Shown in pieces: positions 44,567 through 53,680 of a stretch of DNA of 64,000 nt. The stretch is taken from the NCBI GenBank assembly GCA_965267355.1, contig OZ253956.1:930001-994000 (forward strand). Reading direction: 5' to 3'. Under the pieces are notes generated by a model. That model was not told the origin of the DNA. It searched no databases and saw nothing but the letters and a program-made list of their open reading frames with translations. Each line of letters starts with the position of its first letter. The first letter of the stretch is position 1. Position numbers and translations under genes: made by a program. Source of the stretch: GCA-002793235 sp965267355 (GTDB lineage: Bacteria > Bacteroidota > Bacteroidia > Flavobacteriales_E > Vicingaceae).

Positions 44567-45422
44567 TTATTATTTCCATTAAATAATCTCCATAGCCACT
44601 CTTAAGTAAAGGTTTTGCAAGTTCTTGTAATTGCGTTTTATCAATAAAACCTTTGCGGTAGGCAATTTCTTCTAAACATCCTATTTTTAAACCTTGGCGT
44701 TCTTCTATTACCTGTACATATTGGCCTGCCTGCATTAGGGAGGCATGAGTTCCAGTATCTAGCCATGCTGTGCCTCGGTCTAAAATACCAACCTCTAACC
44801 TGCCTTTAGCTAAGTAGGCTTTGTTAACATCAGTTATTTCATATTCTCCACGGGCACTTGGTTTTAGGTTTTTGGCTATTTCAACCACCTCGTTGTTATA
44901 AAAATATAAACCTGGAACAGCATAATGAGATTTTGGGTTTTCAGGTTTTTCTTCTATGGAGATAACTTTTTGATTTTTGTCAAACTCAACAACTCCATAC
45001 CTTTCAGGATCAGATACATGGTAGGCAAACACGACACCTCCATCTGGAGAAGTTTTTTCGCTTAACAATTCTTCCAAACCTGTTCCATAAAAAATGTTGT
45101 CACCAAGTATTAAAGCGACATTATCATCTCCAATAAAATCTTCACCTATTACAAATGCCTGGGCTAAACCATTAGGAATTTCTTGTATGGCATATTTAAA
45201 TTTACATCCAAATTGAGAGCCATCTCCCAATAGTTTTTTAAAACTAGGGTTGTCATGCGGAGTAGTTATTATCAAAATTTCTTTAATTCCTGCTTTCATT
45301 AAAACAGAAACGGGATAGTAAATCATGGGTTTATCGTAAATAGGCATTAGCTGCTTACTTACAGCAAGGGTAAGTGGGTGTAAGCGAGTTCCAGAGCCTC
45401 CGGCTAAAACTATTCCTTTCAT
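44556..45422 (-). CDS. rfbA: Glucose-1-phosphate thymidylyltransferase
   Basis: 288 residues, the normal RfbA/RmlA length. It makes dTDP-glucose from dTTP and glucose-1-phosphate. Motifs are VLAGGSGTRLHPLTLAVSKQ at residues 5-24, PIYDKPMIYYPVS, ALILGDNIFYGTGL and EEKPENPKSHYAVPGLYFY, with WLDTGTHASL near 222. The dehydratase and later steps (rfbB, C, D) are not in this operon, so the product probably feeds a pathway encoded elsewhere or the neighbouring epimerase. It lies three bases after the MMPL gene. Confidence 0.94.
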   Translation of the reverse strand: MKGIVLAGGSGTRLHPLTLAVSKQLMPIYDKPMIYYPVSVLMKAGIKEILIITTPHDNPSFKKLLGDGSQFGCKFKYAIQEIPNGLAQAFVIGEDFIGDDNVALILGDNIFYGTGLEELLSEKTSPDGGVVFAYHVSDPERYGVVEFDKNQKVISIEEKPENPKSHYAVPGLYFYNNEVVEIAKNLKPSARGEYEITDVNKAYLAKGRLEVGILDRGTAWLDTGTHASLMQAGQYVQVIEERQGLKIGCLEEIAYRKGFIDKTQLQELAKPLLKSGYGDYLMEIINEQ

Positions 45423-45425
45423 AAG

Positions 45426-47864
45426 TTAATTATTTTCTTGATGTTCAATGGGTTTAACTTCTAATTCTTCTAAATCAATATCTTCTTCTTCGTCTAATAT
45501 TTCTATTAGTGCTTCTTTTTTAAATGCTTTGGTTGTTAAAGCGTTGTCTAAAGATAGTAATAATGATGGTAATAATACTAAATCGGAAAGCATGGCAAAA
45601 AGCAATGTTACAGAAACCAAAATACCTAGAGCTACTGTTCCACCAAAACTAGATACAGTAAACACACCAAAGCCAAAGAACAATACTACAGATGTATAAA
45701 TCATACTCACTCCTGTTTCTCGAAGAGCAAGGTAAACAGATTCTTTAATATTCCATTTTCTGTGTTTTAACTCCTGACGATATTTTGCAAGAAAATGAAT
45801 AGTATCATCTACTGATATACCAAAGGCTATACTAAATATTAGTATAGTTGATGGTTTTATGGGGATGCCAAAAAACCCCATTAATCCTGCTGTAGTAATG
45901 AGTGGTAATAAATTGGGAAATAATGAAACGATAACCATTCTTACGGAAGAGAATAGCACAGACATTAAAGAAGCGATAAGAATAACTGCGAGAATTAAAC
46001 TGGTCAATAAATTCTCCACTAAATAATTGGTTCCCTTTAAAAAAGTGACGCTAGTTCCTGTTAAAGTAACATTATATTCTTGTGGGGAAAAAATGGAGTC
46101 GATTTTTGGCTGAATTTCTTTTAGTAAAGCGTCCATTTCTACCGTACCTACATCGGCCATTTGGTAACTCACACGAGTTACTTGGTTTTCATCATCAATG
46201 AAACTCGAAAACTTTGTTTTTTTAGTGTCATTGTTTACATATTTTTTGAGTTTTTTAAGTTCTGTGGCTGGTGGTAAAATGTAAAACTTAGTCCTACCCT
46301 TTTTATAAGCTTGATAGCTAAATTTAATTGCTTCAACAACGGATAATGGTTTAGAAAATTCATCGTAATCTGATAGTTCTCTTTGTAGCTTTTGAATTTT
46401 GTATAATGCCTTACCATTTTCAGCAAACACGCCATTTTTCTTTTTCGTATCAATTATTATCTCAAAAGGCATTACCCCATTAAAACTTTTTTCAAAGAAC
46501 TTTAAGTCTTTAACAATAGGGTCGTCATTTGGTAAATCATCAATAATATTACCAGTGGTGGTAATTAATGAGATACCATAAATACTAACTCCTAAAACAA
46601 TAATGGTAACAATATAAACGGCTTTTCTTTTCTTTTTCACCAGGTGCTCCAATAATGCAACAACTTTTTGCATGATGTCGTTTTCTAGGTGCTTAACGTG
46701 TTTTTCTTTGGGTTCTTTAAGGTAACTAAAAACAGTTGGAATAATCAAAATTGAAAGAACAAAAACAGTAAATATGGATATGGAAGTTAATATTCCAAAT
46801 TCTACTAAAATGGTACTCTTTGTAAAAATAAAGGTAGCAAACCCAAGGGCTGTGGTGGTGTTGGTTAAAAATATAGCATTACCAATTTTTTGTATTACTC
46901 TACTTAATGCTTTTATCTGATTTCCGTGTTTTTTGTACTCAGAGTGATACTTGTTTAATAAAAAAATACAATTAGGAATACCAATAACTACTATAAGAGG
47001 TGGAATTAACCCTGTAAGCATAGTTACTTTATATCCAAATAAAGATTGAATACCAACCGACCAAACTACACCAACACAAACCACTAACATGGAATACAAT
47101 GTGGCTTTAAAAGACCTAAAAAATAGATAAAGAATGATGGAGGTAATGAGGATAGAAAGAATTAAAAAGATTTGAATCTCCTTTTTAACTTTGGTTGTAG
47201 AATTAACTCTGATATAGGGTAACCCAGATTTATGAACCTTTATCCCTGTTATTTGTTCAAAATGATTAACTTCATTATCAATTTGCTGAAAAAGAGCATC
47301 ACGGTGCTTGGAGTTTAAAACGTTTGTATCGATAGATACCAGCATGATAGAAGCATCAAGAGAATCTTTAAATAAAAAACCATTGTAAAAAGGCTGTTGA
47401 AAAATGTAATTTTTTATGCTGTCTAATTCTTGTTGGGAAGAGGGCTTTTTCTTGATAATTTGATTAAAATCAAATCGTTTTTCTGCTTTATTTCTTTTTA
47501 GGGTATAAACATTAGCAACACTTAATGCTTCAGCAACACCATTAACTTTTGTATTGGTGTCGTTTAAACTAACTTGTAAAGATTTGATGTGGTGAGTTAA
47601 ATCGTACCAGGCATTAAAATTGTCTAATTCATATAATGCCTTATCATCAACACCAACAACAATTAAGTTTCCATCTCTACCAAATTTGTTTCTAAAATTT
47701 TCGTATTCAATGTAGGTGCTGTCAGATTTAGGGAGCATTTGAGCCAATTCGTAGCTCATTTCTACATATTGAGTTCGGTAACCCATAAAAATGGTTATCA
47801 ATCCAACTGCTATTAGAAAGGCTAGACGATTTTTAAGTATTATTCTAGAAAACTTAAACCACAT
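45426..47864 (-). CDS. MMPL/RND-family membrane exporter
   Basis: 812 residues with twelve predicted membrane helices in two halves: one N-terminal helix, a large periplasmic loop, a bundle of five, and the same again (second half begins near 402, AVYIVTIIVLGVSIYGIS). SIAFGISVDDTIHFLAKY near 693 is the conserved second-half motif with the paired acidic residues. This group (MMPL, COG1033) moves lipids or other hydrophobic molecules across the inner membrane. It opens the operon with sugar-nucleotide and prenyl enzymes; a lipid-linked sugar or polyprenoid cargo is a speculative possibility. Confidence 0.88.
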   Translation of the reverse strand: MWFKFSRIILKNRLAFLIAVGLITIFMGYRTQYVEMSYELAQMLPKSDSTYIEYENFRNKFGRDGNLIVVGVDDKALYELDNFNAWYDLTHHIKSLQVSLNDTNTKVNGVAEALSVANVYTLKRNKAEKRFDFNQIIKKKPSSQQELDSIKNYIFQQPFYNGFLFKDSLDASIMLVSIDTNVLNSKHRDALFQQIDNEVNHFEQITGIKVHKSGLPYIRVNSTTKVKKEIQIFLILSILITSIILYLFFRSFKATLYSMLVVCVGVVWSVGIQSLFGYKVTMLTGLIPPLIVVIGIPNCIFLLNKYHSEYKKHGNQIKALSRVIQKIGNAIFLTNTTTALGFATFIFTKSTILVEFGILTSISIFTVFVLSILIIPTVFSYLKEPKEKHVKHLENDIMQKVVALLEHLVKKKRKAVYIVTIIVLGVSIYGISLITTTGNIIDDLPNDDPIVKDLKFFEKSFNGVMPFEIIIDTKKKNGVFAENGKALYKIQKLQRELSDYDEFSKPLSVVEAIKFSYQAYKKGRTKFYILPPATELKKLKKYVNNDTKKTKFSSFIDDENQVTRVSYQMADVGTVEMDALLKEIQPKIDSIFSPQEYNVTLTGTSVTFLKGTNYLVENLLTSLILAVILIASLMSVLFSSVRMVIVSLFPNLLPLITTAGLMGFFGIPIKPSTILIFSIAFGISVDDTIHFLAKYRQELKHRKWNIKESVYLALRETGVSMIYTSVVLFFGFGVFTVSSFGGTVALGILVSVTLLFAMLSDLVLLPSLLLSLDNALTTKAFKKEALIEILDEEEDIDLEELEVKPIEHQENN

Positions 47865-47871
47865 AAGTTAT

Positions 47872-47903
47872 GCTCTTTTTTTACTAAAAGAGCAACAAAT
47901 ATC
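47872..47903 (-). promoter_or_regulatory. Hairpin plus weak -7 element before the MMPL operon
   Basis: GCTCTTTT and AAAAGAGC (47872-47893) form an eight-base stem 8 bases upstream of the MMPL start codon. Just beyond, the minus strand reads GATATTTG (47896-47903), one base off TAnnTTTG. If this is the promoter, the hairpin would form in the mRNA leader and could influence translation. No T-run follows it, so terminator function for the upstream gene is doubtful. Confidence 0.35.
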
Positions 47904-47953
47904 GCTTAATAATCCTAAATAGGAAAGGATGAAAAAGAATGTTTCTGATTTAC

Positions 47954-49639
47954 TTACTCTTCAGATTTTTTCTCTTCTTTTTTTACTTCAATTTTAGCAT
48001 GGGCTAAATATTGCAAATTCATGGCATTTGGGTAATACCCGGTTATAGAAGATTGTATTAAATGATAGTCCTCATGATACCATAATGGAATAGCTGGAGC
48101 TTCATTTGCAATAATCTGGTCAGCTTGTAAACACAATTCGTAACGTTCTTTTTTATCAAGTGTTACCATTGCTTTTTCATAAAGGTTGTCAAAAGATTCG
48201 TTTTTAAAACGAGATTCATTTGGGAAAGAGTTTTCTCCGGTATTTTCAGGAACAACAGCGCCATAAAACAAAGATAAAAATGAAACAGGCTCAGGTATTT
48301 CTGCTAACCAACCATCAATTGACATATGATTTTTAGATTCAGCATTAGATTTTTTCCTTTCTGATAGGGGCATTGAAGAAAGTTCAACATTAACACCTAA
48401 GTTAGCTCGCAATTGTTTTTGAATTTCTAATCCAACTCTTACACTGGTATTTCCATTACCAGTAGCCAATATTAATGAAGGTAATCCATTCCCATTTTCA
48501 AATCCAGCTTCTTTCAACAGTTGTTTTGCTTTAGCAATATCAAAAGATAACCCAACTATTGAAGAATAATCGTAATCGTTAATTGCTGGAGAAACCATAC
48601 CATGATTTCCAGGAGCTGCAGCTTCTCCTTTTAAAATATCGTTAACAATTTTTTCTTTGTTAATAGCCATTGCAATGGCTTTTCTAACTTTTACATTGTT
48701 AAAGGGCTCAATTCCTGTGTTGAGAGTGATATATGTAGTTGCAGTTTGAGGGTATCTGCCCAAAACATATTTAACAGGTTCATTTTGAAAATCTGCAATT
48801 TGTGTTTCAACAATTTCTTTAATAGATTTTGAAGGTAAACCAGTAATAATATCTAATTCTCCTTTTAAAAATTTGTCTAATTGCTCTTGTCCATCATTAA
48901 TGTAATTAAATGCTACACACTCTAAGTATGGTAGACTTTCACCATTAGTTCCTTTAATGTGGTAGTTGTTATTTTTGGAAAGTGTTATGGCTTGGTCTTG
49001 GTCTTGGTCTTTTTGGTAAGTAAAAGGGCCTGTTCCGACCACAACATTGCTCTCAACAGCTTCTTTTGCAACTATGGCAGAAGAAATAGTTGCCAATAAA
49101 TTTAAAAAATTAGGAGATGGCTTGCTCAATGTAAAAGTAACAGTATAATCGTCTACTGCTTTAATTCCTTCTGCATTATTACTTAGGATGTCTTTAAACA
49201 AGTAATTAGCATAACTTTCTTCTGATAAGATTCTTGTAAATGTGTAAACAACATCAGAAGCTTTAAGTTCTCGCCCTTTACCTTTGTCAAAACAAGTATC
49301 ATCGTGAAAAAACACTCCTTTTTTTATTTTAAAAGTATGAGTTAAATTATCATCAGCAACTTCCCATGATTCAGCAATTAAAGGCTCCAACTCTAAGTTT
49401 TTCTCGTTGAATTTTAATAAAGACTCAAATATTTGACTTGTGATATGAAATGAGGTTACATCAGTAACATTAATAGGGTCTAACGAACCATATTTTTCTC
49501 CAACGGCAAAATCTAAACAATTGCTAACGTTAACATTGTTTTTTACATCGTTTTGCTCATCCTTATTTTTTTTATCCTCTCCACAAGCAGTAAAAAACAC
49601 TACTGCTAAAACACTAAAACTTAAAAAAACCTTTTTCAT
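47954..49639 (-). CDS. Family 5 solute-binding lipoprotein (peptide ABC type)
   Basis: 561 residues with a lipoprotein signal and Cys near residue 19 (VVFFTACGED). It belongs to the DppA/OppA-type periplasmic binding proteins: LEPLIAESWEVADDNLTHTF near 81, the KGVFFHD signature near 104, VKVRKAIAMAINKEKI near 310 and SPAINDYDYS. A KDQDQDQ stretch near 211 is encoded by a hexanucleotide repeated about three times. No permease or ATPase gene adjoins it, so its transporter lies elsewhere or it acts alone. Ligand probably oligopeptides, unproven. Confidence 0.9.
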   Translation of the reverse strand: MKKVFLSFSVLAVVFFTACGEDKKNKDEQNDVKNNVNVSNCLDFAVGEKYGSLDPINVTDVTSFHITSQIFESLLKFNEKNLELEPLIAESWEVADDNLTHTFKIKKGVFFHDDTCFDKGKGRELKASDVVYTFTRILSEESYANYLFKDILSNNAEGIKAVDDYTVTFTLSKPSPNFLNLLATISSAIVAKEAVESNVVVGTGPFTYQKDQDQDQAITLSKNNNYHIKGTNGESLPYLECVAFNYINDGQEQLDKFLKGELDIITGLPSKSIKEIVETQIADFQNEPVKYVLGRYPQTATTYITLNTGIEPFNNVKVRKAIAMAINKEKIVNDILKGEAAAPGNHGMVSPAINDYDYSSIVGLSFDIAKAKQLLKEAGFENGNGLPSLILATGNGNTSVRVGLEIQKQLRANLGVNVELSSMPLSERKKSNAESKNHMSIDGWLAEIPEPVSFLSLFYGAVVPENTGENSFPNESRFKNESFDNLYEKAMVTLDKKERYELCLQADQIIANEAPAIPLWYHEDYHLIQSSITGYYPNAMNLQYLAHAKIEVKKEEKKSEE

Positions 49640-49661
49640 AATCCTATTTTCAATGAGTGGC

Positions 49662-49669
49662 CAAATATA
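49662..49669 (-). promoter_or_regulatory. Putative -7 promoter element of the solute-binding protein gene
   Basis: The minus strand reads TATATTTG, exact to TAnnTTTG, ending 22 bases before the ATG at 49639. Confidence 0.55.
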
Positions 49670-49764
49670 CTAAAATAACTTACAGTGGTAATATATAACC
49701 CAATCACACCACAATTACAAACTTTAATTGTGAGACTGTACGATGATAACCATTTTAAGTTACT

Positions 49765-49772
49765 TATATTTG
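49765..49772 (+). promoter_or_regulatory. Putative -7 promoter element of the 588-residue protein gene
   Basis: TATATTTG, exact to TAnnTTTG, ends 28 bases before the ATG at 49801. Confidence 0.55.
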
Positions 49773-49800
49773 CAAACTTATTCTATACAGGTATAATAAT

Positions 49801-51567
49801 ATGACAAATCATCATAGTTTCCATGTGCCTGTAATGGGCGTTGGTTTTACAGTAGATACTCCAATTAAAATTGCTCATCTGGGCATTTCTTCTGTGATGT
49901 CTATTGGGGATGATTTATTGGTTGAACGACTAAGACATCATTATACGAAGCAATTAAATAAATCTTATACTGAGATTGACCGAAGTGAGGATGACTATCG
50001 TGCGAAACGAATAACAGCATATCTTAACTTAGTTGATGAAATTGTAAAGGAAAATTTTGCTCAACTTAAAGAATTACCCATAAATAAAGAGAATGATTTA
50101 TGCAGGTATTTTTCTATGCTTCCTGATTCTTCTGAGTTGAAACAACTATTTTCTCAATTAAAAGAAGGAGATTATTTACCTGTATCTATAAAATCTGCAA
50201 TGTTTTTAGGTGAAGCAGAGGTAAATATTATGACAAAATTAGATAGGCAGCACTATGATAAACAAGGAAACCCTTTGTCAAGAGAATTTAATGACGCCCA
50301 CGCTGCTTTAAGAGGTTACGCCAATAGCAACCTAACGTCAGGTATAGTTTTATCGGCAGGGTTAAATCCAAGTTTGTATAGTTACATAGCTAAGTTTGAT
50401 AATTTTTATCCTGATGAAAAAGGAAATTTAGATAAAAAAGTAATTCTTAAAGTAAGTGATTATCGCTCAGCATTGATACAAGGTAAGTTTTTAGCTAAGA
50501 AGGGTATTTGGGTGAGTGAATACCGGATTGAATCTGGGTTAAATTGCGGAGGACATGCGTTTGCTACAGACGGAGTGTTGGCAGGACCAATTCTACAAGA
50601 TTTTAAGGAAAACAAAAACGATTTGATTATTAGTGTTCATGAAGTTTTAGTAGAAGCCTTAGAAACATTAAATAAACCAGTACCTGAGAAACCTTTACCT
50701 TTAAAAATCACTTATCAAGGAGGTGTTGGTACAAGTGAAGAACATCAATACATATTAAATCATTACCACATTGATTCGGTAGGTTGGGCTACACCATTTT
50801 TGTTAGTTCCTGAGACAGTTAATGTTGATACAGAAACTCAAAACATATTAGTAAAAGCAGGAGAGGATGATTTGTATTTAAGCTCCATTTCACCTATAGG
50901 TGTACCATTTAATACTGTAAGAGGGAATACAAAAGACAAATTAAAGGATGAAAAAATAGAAGAAGGAAACCCTGGTAGTTCTTGTCCTCGCCAATATTTA
51001 AAATTGTTTAATACAGAGTTTACCGAACATCCGATATGCTTATCTTCTAAACAATACCAAAAGTTAAAGCTGCAAGAACTTGAAGACTTGAATTTATCAG
51101 AAGAAGAATATCGTAAACGATACAATTCTATTACTGAAAAAGCATGTTTGTGTACAGGATTGGTAGTTACAGCATATATGGAGCACGACATGGTTACAAA
51201 ACCTGACGGAGAGGGGGTAGCAGTTTGTCCAGGACCTAATTTAGCGTATTTTTCGAAAATAAGTACTCTAGAAGAAATGGTAGGGCATATTTATGGGAGA
51301 GAGAATTTATTAAATGAGACTTATCGACCAAATTTCTTTATCAAAGAGTTAGGTATGTATATAGATTACTTTAAAGGGTTGATTTCTAGCTCTGCAGCAA
51401 ACCCTAAAGAAGAGAAAAGACGACTAACTTTTCAGCAAAACTTATTAGAAGGGATTAATTACTATTCCAACCTTTTTAATACCCACTTTGAAAACTCGAA
51501 TGCCCATTCTGAGTTAAAAAAATTCCAAAAAGAAGTAGGAAACCTCAAAATTACGCCAGCAGTTTAA
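49801..51567 (+). CDS. Uncharacterised protein with nitronate-monooxygenase-like features
   Basis: 588 residues, cytosolic, of unknown function. The start PVMGVGFTVDTPIKIAHLGI resembles the first strand of FMN-dependent TIM barrels. GLNCGGHAFATDGVL near 248 and ITYQGGVGTSEEHQYI near 305 are like the phosphate-binding and glycine-rich regions of nitronate monooxygenase/enoyl-reductase proteins. From about 390 the protein gains a cysteine-rich part: GSSCPRQY, HPICLSS, KACLCTGL and VAVCPGPN, which could hold an iron-sulfur cluster or zinc. The last 80 residues are helical. It stands alone with its own promoter. Family assignment is tentative. Confidence 0.6.
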   Translation: MTNHHSFHVPVMGVGFTVDTPIKIAHLGISSVMSIGDDLLVERLRHHYTKQLNKSYTEIDRSEDDYRAKRITAYLNLVDEIVKENFAQLKELPINKENDLCRYFSMLPDSSELKQLFSQLKEGDYLPVSIKSAMFLGEAEVNIMTKLDRQHYDKQGNPLSREFNDAHAALRGYANSNLTSGIVLSAGLNPSLYSYIAKFDNFYPDEKGNLDKKVILKVSDYRSALIQGKFLAKKGIWVSEYRIESGLNCGGHAFATDGVLAGPILQDFKENKNDLIISVHEVLVEALETLNKPVPEKPLPLKITYQGGVGTSEEHQYILNHYHIDSVGWATPFLLVPETVNVDTETQNILVKAGEDDLYLSSISPIGVPFNTVRGNTKDKLKDEKIEEGNPGSSCPRQYLKLFNTEFTEHPICLSSKQYQKLKLQELEDLNLSEEEYRKRYNSITEKACLCTGLVVTAYMEHDMVTKPDGEGVAVCPGPNLAYFSKISTLEEMVGHIYGRENLLNETYRPNFFIKELGMYIDYFKGLISSSAANPKEEKRRLTFQQNLLEGINYYSNLFNTHFENSNAHSELKKFQKEVGNLKITPAV

Positions 51568-51603
51568 TAATTTAAATCCTGATAATCAGTTGTTTACGTT
51601 TTT

Positions 51604-51635
51604 ATGGAAACAAAAATAATAAAAAATGTTTCCAT
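51604..51635. promoter_or_regulatory. Candidate TetR operator upstream of the efflux operon
   Basis: ATGGAAACA (51604-51612) and TGTTTCCAT (51627-51635) are perfect nine-base inverted arms around a 14-base A/T spacer. The right arm lies where the upstream promoter element would be, 16 bases before TAAGTTTG. A further palindrome AAACGTTT is at 51642-51649. Autorepression by the TetR protein is inferred. Confidence 0.5.
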
Positions 51636-51651
51636 TGTATTAAACGTTTCT

Positions 51652-51659
51652 TAAGTTTG
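51652..51659 (+). promoter_or_regulatory. Putative -7 promoter element of the tetR-RND operon
   Basis: TAAGTTTG matches TAnnTTTG exactly and ends 19 bases before the ATG at 51679. It follows directly on the palindromic operator region. Confidence 0.55.
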
Positions 51660-51678
51660 CCCTCTAAAAATTACCTAC

Positions 51679-52305
51679 ATGGAGAAGAACGAAATTATAG
51701 CTGGGGCGTTAATGCACTTTATGCGATTTGGCATTAAGAGCTTGACCATGGATGACATTTCCCGACACTTAGGAATATCCAAAAAGACTCTTTATCAACA
51801 TGTTTCAGATAAAAAAGAATTGGTGCGTGAAGGTATGAAGTTCATGATAGCACATGAAAAAGAAATGCTTTGCACTGCCCTTGATACAAGTGAAACAGCC
51901 ATTGATGAACTCATTGGCGTAACAAAATGTGTAAGTTCAGAAATTGGAGAAATGCATCCTTCAGTAATATTTGATTTACAAAAATATCACCCAGATGCAT
52001 GGAAATTAATGGTTGATCACAAAAACGGATTCATTCAGAGCATGATGTTAGAGAACATTAAAAGAGGCATGAAAGAAGGTTATTATAGAAAAAACCTAAA
52101 CCCAGAAGTGATCACTTACATTTACATGGGGATGGTAGACGGAATGCTCAATGCTGAAAACCCATTGACTAAAAAAATGAGTTTAGATGAATTACATACA
52201 GAAGTGATACGTTACCACATCAAAGGAATAGCAAATGATAAAGGGCTTGCTTATTTGAAGGAAGCTTTGAAGAAAAATATGAATGAGAAATTTAATATGG
52301 ATTAA
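51679..52305 (+). CDS. TetR-family transcription regulator
   Basis: 208 residues. The N-terminal DNA-binding domain is KNEIIAGALMHFMRFGIKSL, then the helix-turn-helix MDDISRHLGISKKTLYQHV at about 24-42 and KKELV. The helical C-terminal ligand domain has no family-defining motif I recognise. It is the first gene of an operon with TolC-, adaptor- and AcrB-type genes, three bases before the TolC-type start, so it most likely represses this efflux system until an inducer binds. Confidence 0.93.
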   Translation: MEKNEIIAGALMHFMRFGIKSLTMDDISRHLGISKKTLYQHVSDKKELVREGMKFMIAHEKEMLCTALDTSETAIDELIGVTKCVSSEIGEMHPSVIFDLQKYHPDAWKLMVDHKNGFIQSMMLENIKRGMKEGYYRKNLNPEVITYIYMGMVDGMLNAENPLTKKMSLDELHTEVIRYHIKGIANDKGLAYLKEALKKNMNEKFNMD

Positions 52306-52308
52306 GTC

Positions 52309-53652
52309 ATGATTAAACCACTTAAAATCGCAATAGTTGGCTTGTCTTTAATAGCAACAAGTGTATTGTTTGCCCAAGAGGCAGCTACACTTTCACTGCA
52401 AGAGGCACAGAATTATGCCATTAAAAACAATTACCAAGCACAGAAGGCAGCTATGGATGTTGAGATTGCTAAAAAGAAAGTATTTGAAACAACAGCCATT
52501 GGTCTGCCTCAGGTAAATGCGGAAGGAACCATTCAGCGTTTTTTGGATATTCCAGTTAATTTGGCACCAGCAAATTCTTTCAACCCATTGGCACCTGAAG
52601 ATGAATTAGTAGCCTTACAATTTGGGTTGAACTACAACAACTCTTACGGGATCAGTGCTTCTCAACTGATATTTGATGGATCGTACATTGTTGGTTTGCA
52701 GGCGGCTAAGACTTACAAAGAAGTTTCGGAAAATAGTTTGAAAAAAACGGAGATTGAATTAAAAGAGAATGTGAAGCAAGCTTATTTTACAGTTTTAGTT
52801 GCTCAAGAAAACGAAGGTGTGTTAACTCAATCTCTGGCTTCAACTAAAGCCATGTTAAAAGAAACAGAAGCGATGTATGAAGCTGGATTAGTAGAAGAGC
52901 AAAACGTAGAGCAATTAATATTAACTGTAAATGAGTTAAAAGTGTCTGTAGGAATAGCTGAAGGACAGGTTCGTTTTGCTAAAAAACTATTATTACTACA
53001 GGTAGGGATGAATATTGATACTGTAATTACATTAACCGATAACATTGATTTTTTTGTTGAAGGCGTGAACTTAGAGGCTATTGACAAAGAATTTAATCCT
53101 GAAAATCATATTGATTTTGCTTTGTCACAAAATAATATGCGATTAATGCAATTAAATCTTAGAAAAGAGAAGTACAGTTTTATGCCATCGTTGAGTGCTT
53201 TCTTTAGCCACCAGCAACAAAACATGAGTAATGATTTTGATGTGTTTAGTGATGGGAGATGGTTCCCTTCTACTGTTGTAGGAGCTAAACTAACCCTGCC
53301 TATTTTAACAAGTGGAATGCGATTGGCAAAAATGAGTCAGGCCAAAATTGAATGGGACAAGTCAAAAGTGGATTTAGAAATGGCTGAACAAAATTTGCGT
53401 TACCAATTGCAATTGGCCAAGTCGAATTACGAAACAGCTTATGAGTCTTACGTTAACAACAAAGATAATTTGGAGTTGGCTGAAAAAATTTATAATAAGA
53501 CCATTAAAAAATATCAAGAAGGTTTGGTGTCGAGCATGGAATTAGCACAAGCACAAAATCAATTTTTAAGTACAGAAGGCAAATACATACAGTCTTTATT
53601 GGATGTTTTAAAATCACAATCAGAGCTTCAAAAATCATTTGGAAGCAATTAA
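52309..53652 (+). CDS. TolC-family outer-membrane efflux channel
   Basis: 447 residues with a signal peptide ending SVLFAQ near 24. Two outer-membrane-efflux-protein repeats are visible, each with a long helix (LQEAQNYAIKNNYQAQKAAM near 38 and a late one with LELAEKIYNKTIKKYQEGLV near 383) and the family pattern of alanine/glutamine-rich alpha-barrel helices. It provides the exit duct of the RND pump encoded by the next genes. It is in the tetR operon, three bases after the regulator and 28 before the adaptor. Confidence 0.92.
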   Translation: MIKPLKIAIVGLSLIATSVLFAQEAATLSLQEAQNYAIKNNYQAQKAAMDVEIAKKKVFETTAIGLPQVNAEGTIQRFLDIPVNLAPANSFNPLAPEDELVALQFGLNYNNSYGISASQLIFDGSYIVGLQAAKTYKEVSENSLKKTEIELKENVKQAYFTVLVAQENEGVLTQSLASTKAMLKETEAMYEAGLVEEQNVEQLILTVNELKVSVGIAEGQVRFAKKLLLLQVGMNIDTVITLTDNIDFFVEGVNLEAIDKEFNPENHIDFALSQNNMRLMQLNLRKEKYSFMPSLSAFFSHQQQNMSNDFDVFSDGRWFPSTVVGAKLTLPILTSGMRLAKMSQAKIEWDKSKVDLEMAEQNLRYQLQLAKSNYETAYESYVNNKDNLELAEKIYNKTIKKYQEGLVSSMELAQAQNQFLSTEGKYIQSLLDVLKSQSELQKSFGSN

Positions 53653-53680
53653 TATAGCATAAAAAACCTAACATAATAAG

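Noticed and set aside
43619..45422. rfbA and epimerase as part of an O-antigen cluster
   Set aside because: No rfbB, rfbC, rfbD, glycosyltransferase, flippase or polymerase gene is adjacent.
50838..51191. 117-codon minus-strand frame inside the 588-residue gene
   Set aside because: It is antisense to the coding frame with its conserved cysteine motifs, and no start signal is seen.
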